Positions 6,880 through 14,081 of a DNA stretch of 19,017 nucleotides are shown one piece after another (position 1 is the first letter of the stretch; each line of letters opens with the position of its first letter). Origin of the DNA: an uncultured Bacilli bacterium (GTDB lineage: Bacteria > Bacillota_I > Bacilli_A > RF39 > UBA660); the NCBI GenBank assembly GCA_944372275.1, contig CALVYO010000013.1, forward strand, positions 1-19,017, read 5' to 3'. Both the position numbers and the translations under genes were made by a program. The notes under the pieces are model-generated. The model ran no database searches, was not told the origin of the DNA, and saw only the letters and a list, made by a program, of their open reading frames with translations.

Positions 6880-8832
6880 TTGAATAAACCAGTATATTTA
6901 ATGCCATTTATATACGTTTACAAAATGGTGCGTTTTTTGTTTGTTTTTTTAATTAAATTAATAAAATATATAAATGTTGGATTTTTTATTACATTATTTA
7001 TTTTTATAGATATTGTTATGTCAACTTTATTATATTTTATAAAAATTATAAGTTTTGTATTTTTATACTTATCATATTTTTGGTATGGATTTTTAAAATA
7101 TGTATTTATTGGATTTACTATTTTATCAAGATTAGTTTATTTGTTTATAAGATATGTAGTGTTTGGCTTTATTTTCCCTTTTGTGATAATTACAAGAGGA
7201 TTTATCAAATTAAATGATATTAATAATAAAATGTTACAAAAACAACAAATGGAACAAGAAAAGAAAGCACTTGCTAGAGAAAGAAATAGACAGATTGATG
7301 AGGAAAATAAAAAAAGATTAGCAGAAAATAGAAGAAAAGAAAAAGAACAAATTGCTAAGAAAAAAGAAGAATTAAAAGAAAAGAAAAAAGCAGATATTTA
7401 CATCAATGAAAATGTTGTAATAGAAAAAAAGAAATTTTCTGATTATATTAATGCTTTCTTTATTTCGGTTGGTAATATACCTAAAAAAATTAAAAATTTA
7501 TTTGCTAATAACCGTTTTGTAAAAGATGCTCAAAATAAAAAAGATATAAATAGAGAAGCATTGTTGTTAGATTTTGAAGGGGCAGATGCTGAAAAAAGTG
7601 AAGAAAAAGTTATGTATAAATATGTAGCAAAAGATCCAGATGGTAAAATTATTAAAGGGTACTTTCCTGCATATTCAAAAGTAGAAGTTCATTCATTTCT
7701 ATTAAGTGAAGGTAATGAAGTTTATAGTATTGAAACAAACAAATGGATTCAAAAAATATACGGTAATGGTTCATCTAATAATCATAATAAAATAAAAACT
7801 CGTGATTTAATTTTTTTCTGTACACAATTGTCTACATATATAAAAGCTGGAATACCTTTAGTTGAAGCATTAAAAATATTGTCTCATCAATTTAAAAAAA
7901 GTTCATATGTTAGAATATTTAGAATGATGATATATGATTTAACGATGGGAGATAATTTTTCAACTGCTATGGATAAACAAGGAGAAGCCTTTCCAAGATT
8001 GTTTATAAATATGGTTAAAACATCCGAAATGACTGGTGAACTTCCAGAAGTATTAGATGATATGGCAAATTATTTTACAGAATCTGATAAAACTAGAAAA
8101 CAGATGATTACTGCTATGACATATCCTTCAATTATATTTGTTTTTGCTATAGCAGCAGTAGTATTTATAATGGTATGGGTTGTTCCTCAATTTGTTGAAA
8201 TATACGAAGGAATAGATGGTGCAAAGATACCAGATATAACTTTATTTGTTATGTCATTAAGTAGTTTTTTACAAAAATATTATTTATATTTGATAATTGG
8301 TATTTGTTTATTTATTATAATATTTATTTATTTATATAAAAATGTTAAAGCATTTAAAACTACAATACAATGGATTTTAATGCATTTACCTATTTTTGGT
8401 AATGTAATTATTTACAATGAAGTTACGATGTTTACTAAAACATTTGCATCACTTTTAGCACACAATGTATTTATTACTGATAGTATGGAGATTTTAAATA
8501 AAATAACTAACAATGAAATATACAAAATGTTGATTCTTGACACAATAACTAATTTAGCAAAAGGCGAAAGAATTTCTTTGGCATTTAAAGATCATTGGGC
8601 ATTTCCGATACCTGCTTATGAGATGATAATAACAGGTGAAAGAACTGGTCAATTAGCGGAAATGATGAGTAAAGTGTCTAGTTATTATCAAGAATTACAT
8701 AGGAATGCAGTTACTAGAATTAAAACATTTATAGAACCAGCCTTAATTTTATTTTTAACATTTACAGTTGGAGGAATTGTTTTATCAATAGTAATACCAA
8801 TGTTTAGTGTTTATGGTACTTTACAGATGTAG
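6880..8832 (+). CDS. PilC/GspF-type platform protein with long N-terminal extension
   Basis: This protein belongs to the type II secretion F family (GspF/PilC/ComGB), the inner-membrane platform for assembling pilins or pseudopilins. The core begins near residue 247 (YVAKDPDGKIIKGYF). Two T2SSF repeats follow: the first with RDLIFFCTQLSTYIKAGIPL and KTSEMTGEL, the second ending in GERTGQL near 586. Three core membrane helices are visible, as usual. The protein is about 650 residues against the usual 350-410. The extra N-terminus holds three or four hydrophobic segments (about 1-110), a highly charged coiled-coil-like stretch (about 120-185) and a linker. I prefer TTG 6880 because GGTGAT lies four bases upstream, as in the flippase gene; GTG 6868 after AAAGGGA is the alternative. 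The prepilin peptidase gene follows 10 bases later. Confidence 0.9.
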   Translation: MNKPVYLMPFIYVYKMVRFLFVFLIKLIKYINVGFFITLFIFIDIVMSTLLYFIKIISFVFLYLSYFWYGFLKYVFIGFTILSRLVYLFIRYVVFGFIFPFVIITRGFIKLNDINNKMLQKQQMEQEKKALARERNRQIDEENKKRLAENRRKEKEQIAKKKEELKEKKKADIYINENVVIEKKKFSDYINAFFISVGNIPKKIKNLFANNRFVKDAQNKKDINREALLLDFEGADAEKSEEKVMYKYVAKDPDGKIIKGYFPAYSKVEVHSFLLSEGNEVYSIETNKWIQKIYGNGSSNNHNKIKTRDLIFFCTQLSTYIKAGIPLVEALKILSHQFKKSSYVRIFRMMIYDLTMGDNFSTAMDKQGEAFPRLFINMVKTSEMTGELPEVLDDMANYFTESDKTRKQMITAMTYPSIIFVFAIAAVVFIMVWVVPQFVEIYEGIDGAKIPDITLFVMSLSSFLQKYYLYLIIGICLFIIIFIYLYKNVKAFKTTIQWILMHLPIFGNVIIYNEVTMFTKTFASLLAHNVFITDSMEILNKITNNEIYKMLILDTITNLAKGERISLAFKDHWAFPIPAYEMIITGERTGQLAEMMSKVSSYYQELHRNAVTRIKTFIEPALILFLTFTVGGIVLSIVIPMFSVYGTLQM

Positions 8833-8842
8833 GGGGATAATT

Positions 8843-9619
8843 ATGGAAATAAGTTTTATAATTGGATTATTTATATTAGGAACCATATTTGGTTCCTTCT
8901 ATAATGTTGTAGCATATAGATTACCAAAAGGCGAATCGATTATTTATCCAAATAGTCATTGCCCAAATTGTAATCATGTGTTGAATTGGTTTGAATTGAT
9001 ACCTATAATATCTTATATATTACAAAAAGGTAGATGTTTTAATTGTAAATGTAAAATATCTATATTTTATCCAATAGCAGAAATAATTTGTGGATTATTA
9101 TTTGTTATTTGTTATTTATCATTTGGTATATCTTTAAATTTAATAATTGCTTTAACATTTACGTCATTATTGATAATAGTTATTTTAAGTGATTATTATT
9201 ATATGATTATTGAAGATAGTGTTTTAATTGTATTTAGTATACTATTGATGATTGAAATATATTTTATAAGTGGGTTAGAGGTTTTACTACATTCATTGTT
9301 CAGTGCTTTAATTTCGTTTATAATTATGTTATTACTTAAATTGTTTGGTGACTTTATATTTAAAAGAGAATCCATGGGTGGCGGCGATATTAAATTAATG
9401 GCTGTATTTGGTTTAATGATAGGATGGAAATTGTCTATTATTACAATATTTTTATCAGCTTTTATTGCTTTACCTGTATCTGTTTTTATATTGAAAACTA
9501 ATAAAAATCATGAAATACCTTATGGACCATTTTTAAGTATAGCAGCATTAATTTTATATTATAGTCATATTAATTTCGAAATCATTTTATCGATAATAGC
9601 ATCGATAAAAATCTTTTGA
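8843..9619 (+). CDS. A24 prepilin peptidase (PilD/ComC type)
   Basis: This bifunctional membrane aspartic protease and methyltransferase cleaves and methylates type IV prepilins and pseudopilins. At 258 residues it is full length. The N-terminal GTIFGSFYNVVAYRLP and the zinc module with Cys40, 43, 65 and 68 (CPNC ... CFNC) match the two-domain type that includes the methylating part. Catalytic Asp candidates are Asp117 (SDYYYMIIED) and Asp182 in GGGDIKL; the usual Pro before the second Asp of the first motif is Glu. About seven or eight membrane helices are visible. The ATG at 8843 is chosen because AGGGGG (8831-8836) precedes it by six bases; an upstream in-frame start lies inside the PilC-type gene without a ribosome site. 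It is co-transcribed with the platform gene. Confidence 0.95.
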   Translation: MEISFIIGLFILGTIFGSFYNVVAYRLPKGESIIYPNSHCPNCNHVLNWFELIPIISYILQKGRCFNCKCKISIFYPIAEIICGLLFVICYLSFGISLNLIIALTFTSLLIIVILSDYYYMIIEDSVLIVFSILLMIEIYFISGLEVLLHSLFSALISFIIMLLLKLFGDFIFKRESMGGGDIKLMAVFGLMIGWKLSIITIFLSAFIALPVSVFILKTNKNHEIPYGPFLSIAALILYYSHINFEIILSIIASIKIF

Positions 9620-9632
9620 AAGTGGTGAGATA

Positions 9633-10037
9633 ATGGAAATGGATGTTCAAGATTTTTTTGAAAATTTAGATTTTGAAGATATGGTATATTTTTATCATAT
9701 AACCGGTAAAGGAAATGGAAATAATATAATGGAAAATGGTTTATTTATGGAAGATTCTAAATTATCGAGTACTTTAAATCAATTAGATATCAAAGAAATA
9801 AATAAAATAAATGAATTTATTATTAAAAGAGGTAATCAAATTGCTAAACATAATGATGAAATGGTTATAGTTGGATGTTATAAAGAAGATGTTCCTTATT
9901 TAGTAAAAAAAGGAGATAATGATTATATCATTTTATCTGAAAATATTATTGGATACATAGAAATAGACGAATATAATGACCAACATACAATTATATTAAA
10001 TCCTTATTATGTAGATAATTTTTATAATATTAAATAA
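9633..10037 (+). CDS. Small protein with ADP-ribosyltransferase-like motif
   Basis: I do not recognise a named family. The 134-residue acidic protein has no signal peptide or membrane helix. Its start, YFYHITGKGNGNNIMENGLF (18-37), follows the pattern Y-H-x-T/S-x(n)-I-x-x-x-G-L seen at the NAD-binding strand of ADP-ribosyltransferase-fold proteins, and later strands (MVIVGCY, NIIGYIEI) would suit a small beta-rich fold. A clear catalytic Glu motif cannot be assigned, so activity is only a guess. The ATG at 9633 follows GTGGTGAG (9622-9629), 13 bases after the prepilin peptidase stop, so it belongs to that operon. No terminator follows before the next promoter. Confidence 0.6.
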   Translation: MEMDVQDFFENLDFEDMVYFYHITGKGNGNNIMENGLFMEDSKLSSTLNQLDIKEINKINEFIIKRGNQIAKHNDEMVIVGCYKEDVPYLVKKGDNDYIILSENIIGYIEIDEYNDQHTIILNPYYVDNFYNIK

Positions 10038-10046
10038 TTTTTAAAT

Positions 10047-10070
10047 ATTCATTTACTATTTATAATGAAT
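10047..10070. repeat. Inverted repeat over the exoprotein promoter
   Basis: ATTCATT (10047-10053) pairs with AATGAAT (10064-10070) around ten bases. No T-run follows, so it is a poor terminator. It encloses the -35 box of the promoter at 10052-10080, so it could be an operator. Confidence 0.35.
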
Positions 10071-10080
10071 TTGATATAAT
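10052..10080 (+). promoter_or_regulatory. Promoter of the cysteine-rich exoprotein
   Basis: TTTACT (10052-10057), 17-base spacer, extended -10 TGA-TATAAT (10072-10080). The transcript would start near 10087, leaving a leader of about 100 bases, the longest in the window. The gene may also be read from the operon upstream because no terminator separates them. Confidence 0.7.
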
Positions 10081-10155
10081 TATTAAAGATGAATGGTAAA
10101 ACGATATAACATGTTAATGATATTAAATTTCTAGAATAATTATAAAATAGAAAGG

Positions 10156-10185
10156 AATCAATATTAATTGATTAAGTGTGATTAA
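10156..10185 (+). promoter_or_regulatory. Leader hairpin and possible five-codon upstream ORF
   Basis: AATCAAT (10156-10162) pairs with ATTGATT (10167-10173) around ATTA. AAAGGAA (10151-10157) is a good ribosome site but lies about 28 bases before the exoprotein ATG. It is correctly placed for TTG 10168, which would encode five residues (Met-Ile-Lys-Cys-Asp) and stop with TAA at 10183-10185, touching the ATG at 10186. Either the hairpin brings the ribosome site closer, or a mini-ORF couples translation. Both are inference. Confidence 0.3.
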
Positions 10186-13100
10186 ATGAAAAAAAAGTAT
10201 TTTGTTTTATTATTTTTAGTGGTTGGTTTGGTAATATGTTTTGTAAAGATTAATGCTGCAACGGATATTACAAGTTTGCCTTCTGGTTCTGGTAGTAATA
10301 CTGATAAGTATAATTATTGGACAAATTTTGCAACTTCAGATGGTCCAAAATATATTAGGGGTATGAGAGTTACATTATTAAAAACAGATGGTACCCAAGT
10401 TGGTCATTCGTCTAATATAATAGCATATAACGAGCATTTTAATATATTAGGTAGCAGTGAAAATTATGTTGTATTAGGGACAGGATGTAGTAAAGTTCAA
10501 TATTTAATGGGAACATCAGGATGTAATGTTTATAATAAATTAACTAAATCTGGTGATGGTAATCCATGGGCAAGTTTTAGTGGCTATATTTATACTGCTG
10601 AAAGTTTAAGTAGTTTATTTTCACCTTTCAATGTCTCATTACAATCATATATAGAAAATTGGGATTTGGATAGAATATGGGAATGGGCTGATACGGATAA
10701 ATTGGATATAAATGATTCGAGAATCGTTAGTTTGTATTCAAAATTATTTGGACTATCTGCAGATGATTTAAAAAATATTGCCGAATCTGTTAACACCTCT
10801 TCTAATCCTGATGATGCTTTGTTTAATAATTTGTGGATTACTGTTGAGCCTATTACGATGCTAACTTTTGATGGAAAAATGTATCTTGGAACAAGTTATG
10901 AATTAGGATTTTTAGGATATGTAAACTGGAAACCAGTAAATTCAGCAATGGGTAGAGTTTTACCTTGTGCTGCTTTAACCACTGGTGATATAATTACAAG
11001 ATATAAAAATGTTCCAGGAGCATCAAGTACTAGTTATTTTAATGGAAATTTGAATATTGTTGATTTAAGTGAGTCTGCTTCTTATAGTGGTGGTGTTTCA
11101 CTTCAAAATGTTTGTTCTAAAACTAGTGGTGGTAAAAATACTGATATTTTGGCCGAATCATATGTTACTGGTAATAAAGGTGCAGGAATAGGTTTAGTGT
11201 ATTTTAAAGATACTTTTAAATTAAGTCTGACATGTGAAGAAGTAAATAGTGGTATTAGTAATTACTCTAGTTTTATGAGTAAATTAGAATCTACCTATAG
11301 AAAAAGTGGTTTAAATGGTATTTATGCTTTACCAGAAGTTGCTAACGGTATAAAATACACTGTTAATGGTAAGACAAACGTTGCAAATAAAGTTTGGTAT
11401 ATAAATGAATGTACATGTTATGGTGTTTATGATGCATATAAAAATTCTAATAATATTGAATTATATAATTTAGTAAAGAATCGGATTAAAAGTGTATTTG
11501 TACAGAAACAAAGTTTCTTTGTTTCATTTGTTGAGTCTGTGAAAGAACAAGTAAATAAAATTTCGGAAACGAATCCATCGTCTGTTGGTGTAGTTACGCA
11601 ATGGGATTATATAAAATATGAAAATCTAAATTGTGGTTATGCAACAGCAACTTGTGAAAAAGTTGATTTTAATGATTTAGATGAGGAAGAATATCCATAT
11701 GGAGGTAATTATCCAAGCTTTGATGGCTGTGAAGATAAATGTCGCAGTGAAGTAGGATGGGGTAATAATTATAAATATTTTGATTGCCTGTATAATTGTA
11801 GTGTAGATAGTGAACAAATTAATGAGCAAAACAAAATAATAAAATCTTGCCAAAAATTGCCTTTATATCCTTCAGAATCATTCACTAATGAATATTTAAA
11901 AGAAAATAAAGAATTATATGAACAATGTTTTGATTTGTATAATTCACAATTTGGGACAAGTTGGACAATTTCTAGTTATCAATCTGCTGGTTGTATAACT
12001 CAAGATGAAAAGGTTGATGTTAAGAAAAAATATAATTGTACGCCAAGTTATAATGTGGGAACATGTATCAATCAAGAAAATGTTTTTTACACTGATACAT
12101 CACAGGAATTAAATGAAGAAGATTATTGGAAATATTGTGTTTTTTCAGATGAAAATGCTATGTATACAATAAATGAGCATAAATGGTCTGATAAGAATCA
12201 ACCATTAAAATACCATGATGAAAAAATTAGTTCACCTTATTGTGAGGTTTATTGTATAGAAAACTTAACTGGTGCTTTTAATTCAGAAACAATTAAAGTA
12301 AAAGCAGGTCAACATTTTGTATGGAATGGACATAGTGTAAGTGGTAGTAGAACTTGTAAAACCAAATCAATTGAGTGGGATAAATTTACTACTGATTTAA
12401 AAAATAAAAATAATGAAATAGAACTTGCTTTTAACGAATATTTGTCAGAACGTGATCAAAATGACAGTTATATTGAAGAAACAAATAATGATTGTACATG
12501 TTACAGATCTGTTCCATGTGCTTGTAGTGATCCAGGGAAAACCGGTTGTACTTGCCAAGAATCATATACTTGTACAAAAACTGATTATAGTTATAGTAGT
12601 CCAGCATATGGTAGTAAAAGCAATGGAACTTATGTTGAAGCAGTAAATGTGTCAACAACTTGTGCCAGCTCTGGCGTTACTTTTGATGTTGATGGAAAAT
12701 TAAAAGAATATGAAGATATTAAAAATGATGCTAAACAAATATATAATGATATGTTAAAATGTTATAATGCTGATAATAATTCAACATGGGTAAATTCATC
12801 AATTACCTCTGAATCAGAAAATTATAGCAGTGGTTCATCTTGGGACCAATGGTTATATTTTGTTGAACCTAGTGCAATAGTTAAATATAATTATACAATT
12901 AATGGATCAAGCGGTTTATATAGTGTAAATCAAGAAATGGATAAAAAAATTGAACCTACAAAAAAAGAAAATAAAAATGATTGCCAAACTGTAAAAGGTG
13001 GTATTGAAGTACTTACAAGTTGTGATGAAAGTACAAATAAATGTACAAGAGAAATGTTAGGTATAAAAAAATGTACAAAAGTTGAAATGACCAAAGGTGC

Positions 13101-13986
13101 AAATATAGATTTTAATATTCCTGCTGGTATATATGACCATATTAATAAAGATGGTAACATATCATTTAATGCAGCACAATTAGAAACGTTAAAATCACAA
13201 TACATTTCACAAGGAAAAACATTTAATTATATTTATTTAGGATATAGTAATTTTCCAGTAGAATATAAAACTCCAGATGGTTTATATGGCAAAGAATATG
13301 ATAATGGTGAATTATCAATTACATATAGTAATTTGGGTCACAAAGTTCCAAATAAATCAACCGCTGTTGATAGCATATTAGATGCGATAGATAAAGAAAA
13401 GTATGGTAATTGGCAATGTGAATTTGAAGTCTATTCTGAATTAATACCTGAAGATGATCCAGATAATCCATATGATCCATCAGATCCTAATAATCCTAAT
13501 AATCCTAATAATCCTAATAAAGGTGATATTAATTTAATATATAGGCCAATAGATTTATATGATCCATTCCCTGATATAGATGCTAGTGGTAGAGAAACAG
13601 GTTCAAATTGGTGTTATGGATTAGGTGATAGAACAAATTGCTCAAATACTAATCCTGTAGTTGATGAATTTATTTTAAATAATCGTGATGTAGAAGGACA
13701 CGAAATTTATTCTGAAGAACCAATGTATACATTTATCTTAACACCTTCGATTATTAAAGAAATAAGAAATTATAATGATGAAAATTCTTATGCTGACTAT
13801 TATGGAAGTTATAGTGGAAAAACATATGATTTTAAATGTAATACTGGAACAGGTAAAACTTGTATAAGCGATTATTTATCTTATTTAATTGATATAACTG
13901 GCGCTAAAAATCAACCTGGAGTATGCGTAGATGATAAATATAGATCATATAATGATCCAAATAATTTTGATAGTTGTAGGTATTAA
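10186..13986 (+). CDS. Large secreted cysteine-rich protein, function unknown
   Basis: I recognise no family for this 1266-residue protein. A standard Sec signal peptide (basic MKKKY, hydrophobic core, cleavage near Ala24/25) sends it out of the cell. The mature part has about 42 cysteines (my count, an even number), many as CxC or CxxxC; the densest patch is residues 770-796 with eight Cys, including three CxC pairs. Extensive disulfide bonding is the natural inference. A Pro/Asn/Asp linker (about 1085-1113) separates a C-terminal domain of about 150 residues. There is no LPxTG, no C-terminal membrane helix and no pilin-like N-terminus, so anchoring is unclear. It follows the PilC and prepilin peptidase genes and ends at a strong terminator. 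Candidates are an adhesin or a pilus-associated surface protein. Confidence 0.85.
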   Translation: MKKKYFVLLFLVVGLVICFVKINAATDITSLPSGSGSNTDKYNYWTNFATSDGPKYIRGMRVTLLKTDGTQVGHSSNIIAYNEHFNILGSSENYVVLGTGCSKVQYLMGTSGCNVYNKLTKSGDGNPWASFSGYIYTAESLSSLFSPFNVSLQSYIENWDLDRIWEWADTDKLDINDSRIVSLYSKLFGLSADDLKNIAESVNTSSNPDDALFNNLWITVEPITMLTFDGKMYLGTSYELGFLGYVNWKPVNSAMGRVLPCAALTTGDIITRYKNVPGASSTSYFNGNLNIVDLSESASYSGGVSLQNVCSKTSGGKNTDILAESYVTGNKGAGIGLVYFKDTFKLSLTCEEVNSGISNYSSFMSKLESTYRKSGLNGIYALPEVANGIKYTVNGKTNVANKVWYINECTCYGVYDAYKNSNNIELYNLVKNRIKSVFVQKQSFFVSFVESVKEQVNKISETNPSSVGVVTQWDYIKYENLNCGYATATCEKVDFNDLDEEEYPYGGNYPSFDGCEDKCRSEVGWGNNYKYFDCLYNCSVDSEQINEQNKIIKSCQKLPLYPSESFTNEYLKENKELYEQCFDLYNSQFGTSWTISSYQSAGCITQDEKVDVKKKYNCTPSYNVGTCINQENVFYTDTSQELNEEDYWKYCVFSDENAMYTINEHKWSDKNQPLKYHDEKISSPYCEVYCIENLTGAFNSETIKVKAGQHFVWNGHSVSGSRTCKTKSIEWDKFTTDLKNKNNEIELAFNEYLSERDQNDSYIEETNNDCTCYRSVPCACSDPGKTGCTCQESYTCTKTDYSYSSPAYGSKSNGTYVEAVNVSTTCASSGVTFDVDGKLKEYEDIKNDAKQIYNDMLKCYNADNNSTWVNSSITSESENYSSGSSWDQWLYFVEPSAIVKYNYTINGSSGLYSVNQEMDKKIEPTKKENKNDCQTVKGGIEVLTSCDESTNKCTREMLGIKKCTKVEMTKGANIDFNIPAGIYDHINKDGNISFNAAQLETLKSQYISQGKTFNYIYLGYSNFPVEYKTPDGLYGKEYDNGELSITYSNLGHKVPNKSTAVDSILDAIDKEKYGNWQCEFEVYSELIPEDDPDNPYDPSDPNNPNNPNNPNKGDINLIYRPIDLYDPFPDIDASGRETGSNWCYGLGDRTNCSNTNPVVDEFILNNRDVEGHEIYSEEPMYTFILTPSIIKEIRNYNDENSYADYYGSYSGKTYDFKCNTGTGKTCISDYLSYLIDITGAKNQPGVCVDDKYRSYNDPNNFDSCRY
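13486..13520 (+). repeat. 9-base tandem repeat in the exoprotein linker
   Basis: CCTAATAAT is repeated three times exactly (13486-13512) and followed by an eight-base partial copy. It is in frame and encodes Pro-Asn-Asn units at residues 1101-1112, making an extended hydrophilic spacer whose length could vary by slippage without frameshift. Confidence 0.9.
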
Positions 13987-13990
13987 GTAA

Positions 13991-14036
13991 AAAAACTAAT
14001 ATTACAAAATTGTCATGTAAAATATTAGTTTTTTTT
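13991..14036 (+). terminator. Strong terminator after the exoprotein gene
   Basis: A perfect 13-base stem (13991-14003 with 14021-14033, core ACTAATATT/AATATTAGT) is followed by Ts to 14036. It closes the export block, and the -35 box of the next promoter begins inside its T-run. Confidence 0.8.
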
Positions 14037-14063
14037 GATATAATTAGTTTGTTGTGATAAAAT
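14035..14063 (+). promoter_or_regulatory. Promoter of the P-type ATPase operon
   Basis: TTGATA (14035-14040), 17-base spacer, extended -10 TGA-TAAAAT (14055-14063). This would start transcription about 12 bases before the ATG at 14082, just including the ribosome site AGAGGT (14069-14074). A second extended -10, TGA-TATAAT (14036-14044), lacks a good -35 but would give a more usual leader of about 30 bases. Confidence 0.6.
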
Positions 14064-14081
14064 AATAAAGAGGTAATTACT

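Noticed and set aside
12425..12658. Overlapping open frames on both strands inside the exoprotein gene
   Set aside because: Both are shadows of a Cys/Tyr/Ser-rich coding stretch; no start signals and no recognisable protein features.
12930..13205. Minus-strand 91-codon frame inside the exoprotein gene
   Set aside because: No ribosome site or promoter, and the plus-strand gene is continuous through it.
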